Shown here: in pieces, positions 20,801-32,100 of the stretch
Layout of the letters: each line of letters begins with the position of its first letter
Position numbering within the stretch: position 1 is the stretch's first letter
From: Eutreptiella sp. 'Long Island Sound 2002'
Lineage: Eukaryota > Euglenozoa > Euglenophyceae > Eutreptiales > Eutreptiaceae
Direction: 5' to 3'
Assembly (NCBI GenBank): GCA_964036045.1
Contig: OZ038382.1
Span: forward strand, 147,882,961 to 147,946,960
Length of the DNA stretch: 64,000 nucleotides
The notes under the pieces: model-generated
Databases searched by the model: none
Seen by the model: the letters and a program-made list of their open reading frames with translations, nothing else
What the model was told of the DNA's origin: nothing
Made by a program: the position numbers and the translations under genes

Positions 20801-21846
20801 ACCTGGGCTCGACTTGGTGCCTTGCTTAACGATTTTGCGTAAGGTTGTCACGTTTTGGCCAAACGAAACGATTTTCGAAGAAATCAAGGCAACCATAACA
20901 ACACGGAAGCATGCTTCTCCTCCGGGCTCAGTACTTCTTGTTCCTCTTCCGAATTTTCTTCAACGTCTTCTTGCAGCGTGTCTTGTGACTGGGGAACAGT
21001 TGTTTCTGATCGTTCTTGCAATGATGCCACCTCCTTCAAGGCCTGGGAGCAAGGCCGTGACATCCAAATTCTGATTATGAAGAGCACCATTCCATCGTTT
21101 AATAATGTGTCTTTCTACAATTCTTGCACACCTCAACTTCGGCTCCCATAACTGATTCGCCGTCACTGGCTGCCCATGAGAGCAGCCAATCACAGCCGAT
21201 TGCCACAGAGCACTAGCCATCGCTGGGCTGCAGCGATCGCTCGGCGCTGAGTCGTGGCAGTGCTCACAGGAAATCGAGCCAACGACCGCAAAAAAAAAAA
21301 GCAACGCTAAACGCGCGCGTCTTGGTACGCTCGGCTTGGAACGAGGTCTGGTTCCAAATAAGCAACGTTGCCTCTCTACTGTGGTACGGAGTAGTGGGTA
21401 GTGGCTGGAGCGAGTTTTCCTGTGCAACGGCAAAAACCGCGGCGCCGCGAAAACATCCCAACATGAAAATGTCACGGCGGACACCTGCATGCAGCGTTTT
21501 ACCATTAGGTTGACATTGACCTCTTGCGCTTCAGCTGCTAGGTTGGGATTACTGTAGAAATCAATCGAAATGCAAAATAATAACTGCGTTGGGAAGCCTT
21601 GTCGAATTTCCTTTTCCTTGGTTTCTAATAATGTAGCCCGGACTGCTTGGAACTTTTCCTCATTTTTCAATGTGGGACATCATCGGGGGATGTATTTGTA
21701 ATACCTTTCCAAAATTTTGCTCCGCCGCCGAATTCATGCAATGGGCAGCAACAAAGCAAATGAAAGCAAGAAATACAAAGACGGGTGTATGAACCACATG
21801 GTGCAAAAACTTGTACAAGTCTGAACCCGGTGTCAAAGTCTGAGAC
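20801..21846. other. No gene assigned
   Basis: An open frame on the minus strand (21670-20960) starts with a coding-like stretch (NEEKFQAVRATLLETKEKEI) but soon loses coding character. An A-rich run lies at 21290-21300. I see no clear repeat boundary. It may hold remnants of the same gene as the frame at 21847-22155. Confidence 0.35.
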
Positions 21847-22155
21847 CTAAGACCGTACTGGAGGACGTGTGGTACGACCACTACGAGTGGTGGTGTGTTT
21901 GAAGTAAGAGCCAAGGTCAGTGGGCAACTGATTCTCATCATCACTATCATTCTGCACTATTTCCTCATCCTGTTCAGCCATCTCAGCCATCAAATCAGCC
22001 CATGCAGGGTCATCCCGTTCCTCCTCGTCTTCAGCAGCCGAATATTCTTCAGTGTCAATGTCATTCCGCTTGCGCTTGCAGTTTCGTGGTGGTTGTAGCA
22101 CCTGTTGTTCCAACAAACCACCCACAACCGCATCTCTTGACCTCCCAGCTGCCAC
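21847..22155 (-). CDS. Hypothetical acidic protein fragment
   Basis: The 102-codon frame has a basic stretch (NCKRKRND), then an acidic region (AAEDEEERDDPAWADLMAEMAEQDEE) and a C-terminal TRSGRTTRPPVRS. Acidic N-terminal regions followed by an SGR-RPP motif are seen near the N-termini of some transposase and retroelement proteins, but the resemblance is compositional only. Overlapping frames on both sides have no match I recognise. It may be an exon or a decayed fragment. Confidence 0.3.
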   Translation of the reverse strand: MAAGRSRDAVVGGLLEQQVLQPPRNCKRKRNDIDTEEYSAAEDEEERDDPAWADLMAEMAEQDEEIVQNDSDDENQLPTDLGSYFKHTTTRSGRTTRPPVRS

Positions 22156-22380
22156 CTGAGATAGCTTTCCTTCTCGTTCCAGCTACCTTGCCTCATCACA
22201 CAATGTCCGGCATCTTTTGACTTACCCAATCACAATGGGTCGATTTCCCAGGCAGCAGCCATGCCGGCAATAAGGGTAAACTCCGCGACTTAGATTACCC
22301 CGCCTGTTGGACTGGCGCCTGCCGATGTGCGCCCAAATCTGACTGCGCGCCAGCCCCCCCAAAACGAGATAAAAACGATA

Positions 22381-22457
22381 CGGCGGGATACGAACCGCCG
22401 CAGTGCTCACTTTTGCGCATATTGCGCCCGTCCTTACCCATTGGGCCATCGCTCCGC
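22381..22457 (-). tRNA. tRNA-Arg-like sequence, probably a SINE head or pseudogene
   Basis: On the minus strand TGGCCCAATGGGTAAGG matches a polymerase III A box and the D-arm typical of tRNA-Arg, and GGTTCGTATCC about 45 nt later matches the B box with one change. GGCGG and CCGCC flank the T-loop. A TTTTT run follows about 10 nt after the T-arm, a possible polymerase III terminator. The acceptor arms do not pair well, so I do not call a functional tRNA. A tRNA-derived SINE or a degenerate tRNA gene is likelier. Confidence 0.4.
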
Positions 22458-22525
22458 TTACCGATCCGCACAAAAAGACTATCTATTGATTTGGTCACTC
22501 CGAAGAAATTTGTTAAAAAAAACAG

Positions 22526-22549
22526 AGCCCCCGGCCGAAGCCGGGGGCT
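22526..22549. terminator. Terminator-like GC hairpin
   Basis: AGCCCCCGGC, loop CGAA, GCCGGGGGCT forms a perfect 10-bp stem. It is preceded by a run of eight or nine A and followed, after GCCGGC, by TTTT. The layout resembles a bacterial intrinsic terminator, which is unexpected in this context. It lies about 70 bp from the tRNA-Arg-like sequence. Function in a eukaryotic nucleus is doubtful; it may be the hairpin end of a small element. Confidence 0.35.
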
Positions 22550-22784
22550 GCCGGCTTTTCCCAGCCGTGCGTCAAGGTTGTCGACGTCCCCTGGGCACCT
22601 CGGTCACCTCGGTTTAGCTCAAACTTGCCCACTTTTGGTCTCATTGTGCACAATCATTGGCCCATTTCCACCATTGAGCCCAATGGTGAATGGAGGGGCC
22701 GAAGAGGTGCTTGGGCCAAAACTTTGCCCCAAAGGTGAGTTTTCCTAGGAACTTTTTTGATTCCGGAAGACCTTCTTAATATAA

Positions 22785-23560
22785 AAAGAACACCCCCTAT
22801 CCATCACGGCCCTAAGGGTGGTCAGACCTTAGCCTAAGGTTGGAGGGGTACAAAAGTGACCCTCTTTTGAGTGGCTACTTCTTGGTGGGAACAGGTGTTC
22901 CGGAACACAAAGTAAGAATAGTGCACCTTTGGAAAGCTTGTTTTCTATATTGATGCCCCTTTCGATAACAAGGAAAGGTATCAAAGAGAAATGGTGACCA
23001 AGTAAGGTTGGCACTCGTTTGTACTCGTTGGTGTAGCTTGGAGTGGCCACTTTTTGAGGTGGTTTGTTGTTCCCAAAGTGCGCCACTCCAAGACCTCCGA
23101 GGACTTTTGTTTGAGCCTTAGCGTGAGCCTTCCTTGGTCTCCGGTGCCTTTTGGTGCTACAAGGACCTCTTGAACACAAAAAGAATACCCCATATCACAC
23201 CTTACCACAAGAGTACATCTTACCACAAGAGTTGGGGGGGTAGAAAAATGGCACCCTAGAGTACCAACTCCAGAGTGCTATATCCTACAATAAAGAATGT
23301 TTAGGTGCATAAGGAAAGGATAGCTTGGAAAGCTTGTAGGTTGATGATAAAGCCCCTTGAGATATTATGCAGAGATATTGAAGTGCAATAGTAACCAATA
23401 TAGGTTGACACTAACTTGTACTCTATGAGGGGTCGTGGAGTGACAACCATAGAGGTGGTTTGTACCACCCCAACACCGCCGCATAGTGTGCCACCCAAGC
23501 ACTCAAGCACCACAGGTGCTGTGAGACCACTCCACAATGTATGTCAACAAATAGGGTGTA
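22785..23560 (+). repeat. Diverged tandem duplication, period about 395 bp
   Basis: ATAAAAAGAACACCCCCTAT near 22785 and ACAAAAAGAATACCCCATAT near 23178 begin two diverged units. Both then contain GGGGTA-AAAA-TG, GGAAAGCTTG, a GATG-AAGCCCC or GATGCCCC word, AAGTAAGGTTGGCACT or ATATAGGTTGACACT, TTGTACTC and GAGGTGGTTTGT in the same order. No coding potential is visible. Confidence 0.55.
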
Positions 23561-24989
23561 TTCTCCCTGCTTCTAGTGGTTTTGCAACAAACGTTGGAGC
23601 AAAAGGTGGTCACCACAACATTGTACCACACCAATTTGCCACCCTTGATGATCGGCAACCAACGAATGCTATAATTACAACACATCCCCAAACCAGCCTT
23701 GTGTTGTAAACGTCAAAAGCACTTAGAAATGTGTTGAATGACCATGACCTACCTTGTGCAGGCAGATGCAAGCCACATTTTGATGGCAAAAGCAAACAAT
23801 GTTCACCATTCCTTGAGACATGATGGGTTGGATCCGGACATGTCGCATGTTTCGAGTGTAGAAGTTCGTTTTTGGATGTGTGGCCATAGAGTGACGTAAG
23901 TGTTATGGGTTTAACTCGCGGTTAGGGTCCCTTTCCATAGGTCACCAGTTCGTTGTTCGGGCGTTGGTGTGGTTGCACCAATTTTGCACATGTTGGTTGG
24001 GAGGGAGATCTGGATGTCTAGGGCACATGACCAATGACCAAAGTTTCACATTAACGAAACAAACCCCCAACAACTACAACACAGGACCCACCCAAAGACA
24101 ACTGAAACCACAATTTGGACATGACCAGATGGCTGCAAGCTGTCCAAAGCACAAAACACCACTTTGAACGCAAACAGTGGCACAAAGTTATTCAAATGCG
24201 TCTACATACAACTCAGTCCAAGTTAGTGGGGTTGGGGTAAAAAGTGGTCCTCTAAGAGTCTAAAAGTTTGACCGAATTACACTGAGAAATCGACGACTCA
24301 ACGACATTACAAATAACTCACCTGGTAGACAGACACCTGAAGGAGACATTCCCAGTGTCTCAGCCTTTCATCTGCCAAAACTTTCAAGAAAATCTCAAAA
24401 CTCTGTGCGTCGCACTTCAGTCAAAGTTACCAGCGGCTGTAATAATGCTTACGCGCGGAACCTTTTGGCCGGTTCGTTCAAAATTTGCCAATACCTTCAG
24501 CAGGAAACCACAAAATGTGGATTTTGTTTGACGGATTTGTAGCTTGAGAGCTATTTTGTAGATGGGATCATCAGAATTTCTGTCACAATGCACTGTACCA
24601 GAATCTCTGCCCTGGGGGGTTGGGGCATTTTGGCCCATATCCGCAAAACCTCAAAACGGCCGTTCAAATTTTGGACATTTCTTCATGCCAATGCCATGTT
24701 TTCTGATTCCGATTCCATTGCAATCCGCACTCAATGGATGCTCGCCTAGGTGAATTGGAGCCAAAGTGCCCCTTTAAAGTCCAATATTTGAACAACCAAT
24801 TTTTTCCTTGCTATGTCAAATTTCTCAGCATTATGAGGAGATCTTCTCGAAAGTGTCCTGTGGTCACCGACCATGAGAAGTTAATTGCGACTCTCTCTCA
24901 AAAAGATCGTGCCTAGCGAGGTGCATGGGACATCGTCAATGGAGTTCTCAAAGGTCCCACACCAGCCGAACAGAAGTGAGTTATCCCGA
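23561..24989. other. No gene seen
   Basis: Only short frames are open on either strand, without recognisable motifs. Composition is near neutral. I found no LTR, TIR or tRNA-like boundary here. Confidence 0.5.
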
Positions 24990-25345
24990 AAAACCATATT
25001 GCCTACTACTTGAAGAAGATGAAGCAAGAAGGAGTCCTAGCACGTCCAAGGATATCTTTTTAGGACATGTTTCGAAGGACATAGTCGAAAAAAACGCGCA
25101 ACAAAACCTACCAGTGGCGCCAAGTTAACCCTCCGGGACATTTGTTGCACCCAACGTACAACATTGCAAAAATTGCCCAAAACAGGCGAAACCCTACCAT
25201 CCTTGCCAAATAGCTGAACGTAAGCAAAAAAACGGCCTAGCACGGCCAAGCAAAATTTTTTAGTACATGTTTCTAGCTACGTTAAAAAAAAAAAGCACCC
25301 GAAAGCTCACCGGTGGCGCCAAGTTACGTCCCGGGAGAAAAAAAT
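24990..25345 (+). repeat. Tandem duplication, period about 190 bp
   Basis: Two related units are visible. The words CCTAGCACGTCCAAGGATAT, TTTTTAGGACATGTTTC and CCAGTGGCGCCAAGTTA of the first recur as CCTAGCACGGCCAAGCAAAA, TTTTTAGTACATGTTTC and CCGGTGGCGCCAAGTTA in the second. A third fragment, CCCCGGTGGCACCAAATT, lies near 25498. Confidence 0.55.
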
Positions 25346-25745
25346 TCCCCCCTGAAAATCAGGGAAATTTTTGGTAAGCTTTTACCAAGTCAAAATGAAA
25401 CATTGCAAAATGCCTGTTGGATATGAGTTATATTCAAATACATTGATGTATTCTACACAAAAATGGCTTTCAAACAAAAACATTTTGTGAAACGGCCCCG
25501 GTGGCACCAAATTGTGATTTTTGGGGGGTGGAAGCATGTGACTGTGTATGCAAGCGTGCGCTTCGTGAGTTTTAGGTAAGTTGGTGGTATTATGCCACCT
25601 ATGTGGGCTTTCCGGCCCAATCTTTGATGCGTACATGTGCCCATTGACGCCCCAGGGCACACTGATTGGTAATTGGTAAGGTTTATCTTTTTAAAAAATT
25701 GCGAACATACCAAGACAAATCTATAAACAAAAAAGCCAGCAGGGG

Positions 25746-26368
25746 CTCCAGCGGCGGCGTTGCTCCAGCGGTCTAAGCGCTGGGCTCGCAGCCGACAGCC
25801 TTGGGCTTCATAAGGTTCCAAGACAGCCTCAATTTGGTCCAACAAAGAGGCACGGTTCCCTCCCAACCTCAGACCTGCATACTGAAATGTCGAGGAGGCC
25901 TTGATCGCTTTAATGGCACCCTTCAAGACATCTACAGTCAAATTCTTAGGAGTGGGGTTAGGCAACAAGCTACAACGATTAAGAGCGGCAAATATTGTTG
26001 CATCTCGCTGCGCTACCTTCTCCTTACACTCCTCTTCATGGCGCTTCTCTAAGAGGAGTGCCGCCTTATCCGGATGGTACTGCTTAAGGCTGTTTTCCCA
26101 ATCACCCTCAATGAGGCGTGGAGATTCCCCAAAGTGAGGGCCATGGTTAGTGTAATGGGTATAAGCCTCATCGCGAAAATGACTAAGGCGGACACCGATA
26201 TATGCTTCGATGAGCAAGCACCGTGTGCGCTCATTCTCAGCTAGGCGCGCACGGGTGTACCACATGCGTACCTTCTTTTGTGAATGGCATCCTCCTTTGT
26301 GGGGAAACGTTGGGAGCGACGCATTTCCACCTAGGAAGAGGAAAATGAAAGCCGTAGCGAAGCCGCAC
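25746..26368 (-). pseudogene. Possible last exon of a gene with a SAP-like motif
   Basis: The minus-strand frame is open from just after a TAG at about 26370 down to 25453; coding character is good to about 25746 and weak beyond. It contains WYTRARLAENERTRCLLIEA, an acidic-basic helical region (EKRHEEECKEKVAQRDATIF) and LTVDVLKGAIKAIKASSTFQ..NRASLLDQIEAVL, which resembles the helix-extended-loop-helix of SAP DNA-binding domains. Upstream, TTTTCCTCTTCCTAG reads like a 3' splice site at about 26330, so this may be an internal or terminal exon. The family A copy 2 inserted about 60 bp further upstream. No complete gene can be built from the window. Confidence 0.4.
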
Positions 26369-26386
26369 TAGGATCGGTAGGAGCCG

Positions 26387-26390
26387 CTAG
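26387..26390. other. Target-site duplication of copy 2 (left)
   Basis: CTAG here abuts TAAAGAAGG, the LTR end. CTAG recurs at 50545-50548 directly after the other LTR end (GGCTTCA). The pre-insertion site would read GAGCCG-CTAG-CGTGC. Confidence 0.8.
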
Positions 26391-28784
26391 TAAAGAAGGT
26401 CCCTACCAGGACCGGCCCCTGCTGTGCCCCTTCCACCTGTCACCCCTGCTGACTTGCTCCTGATCAGCGATTGCATTTCTCAAAATCCAGGGTTCACAAT
26501 CCAAAAATATAGAAAATACAATCCTCCTTCAACCCTGAACAGCAACCAGATCCGACAAATACAGCAATAACCCAATCCACAATCCAATCTGCGGCTTCAA
26601 GGTCGTCCAAGGTCCCGCGTTGACCTCGTACGATCCTTCAACACGCCGGTCTCATGGCCACATGGAGAACCGGGCGTTGGGCATCTGCATAACTACCAAA
26701 AGAAGCCCTCAATTGGACACACGAACACAATATGAACAAATGTGAGGAAGGATAGTAACATACACAATCACTGCCATGTACCCTTCGTTCCTTGGACTCA
26801 AGGCCTCCCCTTGCCTCACCACTGTGATGCCTTGAACCAGGTCCAAGTGCATGGCTAAGTTACATGTGTCACAAGCCACTACATAACCCCTAAAAAGTGT
26901 TCACTCCCAAGCCTCTAAATCCTAGCCCAATAGGGAAAGTGGCGTGTCATGGCCTAGAGTGGCACTCAGGACCATGCCTTACCCTGACATATACTGGGTT
27001 GGACTTGGAGTCGAATGGGCTTAGAGATATGCCCCATGAGTTTGAACTCATAACATGCCAAAAACTGCCAATTCACACCATATTCGCCATATATCAAATA
27101 TATGCTCAAAATTGAAGTTACCACTTATCCGAAGGCTCAAAATATGCATGGAATCGAGGTCTAGTATTCATGGAGGATAGAGATCAAAGGTCAATGCCCA
27201 TGAACATCCCCACTTTACCCTCGAAACCCCTTTGGATATGCGCGCCACGCACCGCCCAAGTCAGCACATGGTCTTGAGACCAATTCTTGTAATCCTTCGT
27301 GCGCCAAGCCAAATGGAGTACGCGATCCGGCATATGGTGGTGTTCAACTCCAAAGCATATGCCAACATATGAACAACATACCATGGTTCGACTCTCCATA
27401 GGCTTCTTGCTGTTTGCCAACCAGGTAAGTACACAAAACGCAAAAATGAGCAAAAATTGAGGTCAAAAACATGAAAATATGTCCAAATACAAGGTTGTCA
27501 TGATAGTATATCTCTATGCTCACCCATGATATCCGCGCATGGTTCAATATACAAATGATTGGAACCATTTGCAAACAATTCCCCGACTTGGATCCCCAAT
27601 CGGGCGCATGGAGATACCTTCGCCACTCATATCTACATGCCCCATGAAAATGGGAGTGCACTCATGGATCTCTTTGCCATACATACCATGAGCAATACAT
27701 ACGCGGTAGACTTAGTCTACCGCTTCGAATTCAACAATTGATACATGGGCAAAGCCCTTGTCACGTGTGGCTCCCCATCTCTTCGGCCACACGAAGATAT
27801 ATAACATGGGCGTGAGCATATCAAGACATATACTACCAATATCACACATAGCCCTTAAAATTGGCTCCCACCATGGTATGCCATGCCCCTCCATGGTCAT
27901 AACCTTGGGTTAAATGGACGTGGGAACCTAAGGAAAGATGCTATGCAACCACAAGACTCATGCGCTGCACTCGACAGTCATAATATCAAGTCAGGACACA
28001 TGGTCAACAAGTTATAAACAAGTTTCTACCATGTTGACCATGATCCTATGATACAACGAGTGTGTGTGACGACCTAAGGTGTTGGACCCCACTAAAAATA
28101 AGTTGAGACTAAGGCGATTGCAACGCAACCTTCCTTATTCTCTTTCCTCGCACTCACGCGTAGATATGGCCCTTCAAAGTGGTCCCACGAATCACTTTTG
28201 TTTCCCTTATATCTCCAAGTCAAAGGGGTGACAGATATAAGGGACACCTGATTCGGGCATAGGGAAAAGAGTATGACCACTCGAAGAAGACCAAATCAAG
28301 TGCGGCAATGTCAAAGTCGAAAATCCGATTTCGACATCGCGAAAAATTCAGATTAAAATTTCGAGTGCATATTTAGAATATTGCGGAAGCAACGAACCCG
28401 CTACTGGTGAAATCTGACCCTTCAGCGGGGTTTCCGCCAAAATATCTGTAAATAACAGTTAACCAATCGGTTACCGCAAAATCGCGAGCCAACTGACAGT
28501 CGCCGATACATTGACAATCAGAACGAAATGCTGAAAAATTACGGAAACATTATGATAAAAAAACCCTGTTGATTCCTGATATTCTGATATATAAATCTCA
28601 GCTGGCGGCGCCTCGGTACTGAATATGGCCGCTCATAGCCGGAATGGCCAATCCTATCACACTATCACATCAGGTTAGGTCAGGTGGATCGGAGAGTATG
28701 ATATCAGCCAATGGCGGCTTGCCGGCACATAGATACACACCCCAGGTGACCCAAAGATGGCCACGGGGGTCCGAACCGGCTTCA
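26391..28784 (-). repeat. 3' LTR, family A copy 2
   Basis: 2,394 bp, minus-strand ends TGAAGCC...CTTCTTTA. It is identical in length to the 5' LTR at 48151-50544 and a few percent different by eye at the outer end. It contains short frames also seen in copy 1, none of which I support as genes. Confidence 0.93.
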
Positions 28785-28796
28785 CCCCCCTTCTCA
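28785..28796 (-). other. Polypurine tract, family A copy 2
   Basis: The minus strand reads TGAGAAGGGGGG immediately before the 3' LTR start, identical to copy 1. The 380 bp from here to the pol stop codon is non-coding 3' sequence. Confidence 0.8.
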
Positions 28797-29176
28797 GAGC
28801 GTTGTTTCCGCTCGAAAGTCATTGAAGAGAGGACGGAAGGACCCAATGGGCTCCACACCCCCCCCCCCATGTCCCAAGGACACATGGAGGCCCCACACAC
28901 GTCGTAGGCGTCCCCCATGCCCCAAGGGAGGGGTGAGGACACTCAAAATCGGTGCCCTACGCCATATCCGGTCTCCTCTTGATCTACAACATGGACCAAG
29001 GGGATCAAAGATAGAGAAACGTCGTCGGTCGACCTAAAAAAGTATACCACAATGAAATATATATGTGGAGATCGAGTGAAGGGGGTAGATGGCCAATCAA
29101 GGCCCAAAAATCCCCGGATGAACGACCTCACCCGTCTCCCAAGCACAAAAACAAACAAAATGCCAAGGGGGATCCA

Positions 29177-32100
29177 TTACGGTGCTACTGCAGCCACCAA
29201 ATGGACCAACACGTCCTTGACATCCAAAGAAATGTTCATTTTCTTCAGATACTCCATCCAGACCGTGGTGTACCTCGGCACAAAGCTGCTCGGAGGCTCC
29301 CACGAATCCCTGGATGCGGCGAATCCCTTCCAACGGACTTTATAAAGCCCCCCCCCAGGCGTCCCCGGGTCCGGCTTGTCCGCCAGGATCCTCTCGGCGG
29401 TGAAGTCGTCGTCCTCACCCTCGTCGTCCGAGTCCACATCGCCGGCCGTGAACTCGAAGGTGACGGGACGTCCGCTGGGGTCTGGTGCTCGGGGACGCAT
29501 ACACATCCTGCCCGACCTTCCGAACGATGACCCCTGGCACATACCAGGACGCCTGCCGATGCCTGGACAGACGTCCTTGTGGTGCCGCTCCACCCACACG
29601 GTGTCCCTGAGGCCATACTTCTGGACTTTGCCCTGCTTGAAGTACTTGGCCCTCTTGTCATGCTCGTCCTGAAGTGCTTTACACACTTCAGCCGCCGTGT
29701 CGTCCGCCTCAGCCATCATGGCACTCGCATCCCGGGCAACCTTGCCATGATTCAGCCACGGGAGAGTGCGTGACACTTGATCCCGTAGGAATAGGATGCG
29801 GTGAGGCGACAGTCCAGTGGGCCCAGGCAGGTCATGGTACGCCTGGAGGACCCTCCAAAGCGAATAGTACCAATTCCGGCCCGGTTCATCAATGTGCAAC
29901 TGGCGGAACTTCTCGAACATCTGCCGCCCGGCCACCTCAGCCCAACCATTCGACCGGCTGTGGTATGCCACGGTCTTCGCATGCCGAATGCCCATATGCT
30001 TACACATCCTCTTGAACCACGTCCCCACAAACTGACTGCCCCGATCGCTGCAGATGACAGCTGGGACGTCGAAGATCGTCAGCCAATGCCTGATCATGGC
30101 GTTGGCGACGGTCCTGGCCTGCAGCCCCGGTCCATGCTTGTCCTTCTTGTCTTTCTTCTTGGACTTCTTGGCAGGGACTGCCACGATGTACCCACTGTGC
30201 CTATCCACCGCCAGTATGACACAGTCATAGGTCTCTCCCTCCACGGTGACCTCAGGCATGGCGAACACATCCATGGCAACAGACCGCATAGGGGCCTCCG
30301 GTATAGCCGTATACACCGGGTTGCCCGCTGTGGAGTGGTTGGGGCTCTTCGTGGCCCGACACACGGCACAGTCGCTGCGGTACCTATCCAGGATGGCGTA
30401 GTACCCCGGAGGGAACTTGAAACACCACTCCAGGTCCTGCTGCATCTTGTCTCGGCCAGGGTGCATGAGCTGGGCGTTGTGCCAATGGTCAATGAGCTCC
30501 TTCACTCGGTTCTCGGGCACCAGCAGCTTGTCCTTGAGGAACAACTTGTCCCCATCCCCGGTTAAGCCCTCGGGCCATTCGTCGTCCGACGGAGCGCTCA
30601 CGGCGTTCCAATACCTGCTCCAATGCTCGGAGGCTGCATAGTCATCGGACCAGTCCTCCGTCAGCAACGACTTGACTAGCTCAAGGGGGGCAACCATCCA
30701 TTGCTCGAGGGTTTCCTCACAAATAGCTTGGACTCGGGCACCCCGGAACTTGGCCAGGTCTGAGCGGTTCGCCATCACCACAAAGCACTTGACCCCCTCT
30801 TGCTTGACCTTCTCCATATCAAAAATGCGCTTGGCCTCCTGGGTCTCCTCGGCGTCCCCATTGCTGGATATGTCCATCCACGCCTTGCCCGCGGGGTAGG
30901 CCCAGCGACTGAGGCAATCTGCCACAGTGTTGTCCTTCCCCGGGACGTATACGACGCTGAGCTCGAACTTGGCGAACGTCTCGTGCCATCGGGCCCTCCT
31001 AGCTGCTGGTCCTGAGGGGGTGTCGACATGCTCCTTGTGCCAGCTCTGCAGGGACTTTTGGTCCGTGCAAACCACCACCGGCTGCAATCCGATGTGGCCA
31101 GACCACTTCCTGAGCGCACATACAATGGGGTATGTCTCCTTCTCCCTCGCGGTCCATATTCGGCGTTGGCCCCCGGCCAGGATCCTGCTCCAAAACGCCA
31201 CGGGAACATGAGTCCCGTCGTCCCGGACTTGCTCGAGGACTGTCCCCACGGCATAGTCCGAGGCGTCTGTCCGTAGCACGAATCCCTTGTCCGGGTCCAC
31301 CAGGAACAGCCCCAACTGCCCGAGGAGTCGCTCCTTCAGGCGGTTGAACGCATCCTCAGCCTCAGGGGTCCAGGCAAGCTTCTTCTTGCTCCCCTTCCGG
31401 CCATCGAACTTGCCCACCTGCAGCATCCTGTGCAGCGGGCCCGATAGCTCTGCATACATCCGGACATAGCCGGAGTAGTAATTGCAGAACCCCATGAATG
31501 AGCGGAGTCCGCTGATGGTCTGGGGCTTCTCCCAGTGGTGCAGGGACGCCAGCTTCCCAGGCATGGGACGCTGTTGCCCGTGACCCACTACATGACCCGC
31601 GAACTCCACTTCCCTCACGAAGAGTGAGGCTTTGGTGGGCTTGCACACCATGTTGTGCTTGTCCAACTCAGTGAGCACTCGGCGCAGATCCTTCTCATGC
31701 GCATTGATCAGCTCGTCCTCAGTCATGTCCTCCGTGCCGGACCCGATGATGATGTCGTCCACGAACGGGTCGGCGCAGTCCCGGACTGGACCGAGTAGGT
31801 CCTCCATCATGCGCTGGAAAGCGGCATTGCCGTTCTTGGCGCCCATTGGCACCACTTTCCACTGCATGGGCCCCAGCGGCGTCGACATTGCCGTGCAGGG
31901 CCTGGAGTCCGGGTATAGCGGCATCTGGTGATAGCCATCTTTCAGCTCTAACACCGTGAAGATCCGCTTTTTCTGCTGCCTCTGGAGGATGGTGTCGATC
32001 AGCGGCAACGAGTACGAGTCGTGCTCCGTCTGCTCGTTCAACCCCCTGTAGTCCACCACCAACCTCCTCTCGCCCTTCTCCTTCCTGGGCACAATGAAGG

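Noticed and set aside
25748-25830. tRNA-like sequence TGCTCCAGCGGTCTAAGC with GGTTCCAAGAC
   Set aside because: A-box-like and B-box-like words are present but spacing and arm pairing are poor, and it overlaps the end of a coding-like frame; too weak to list as a feature.
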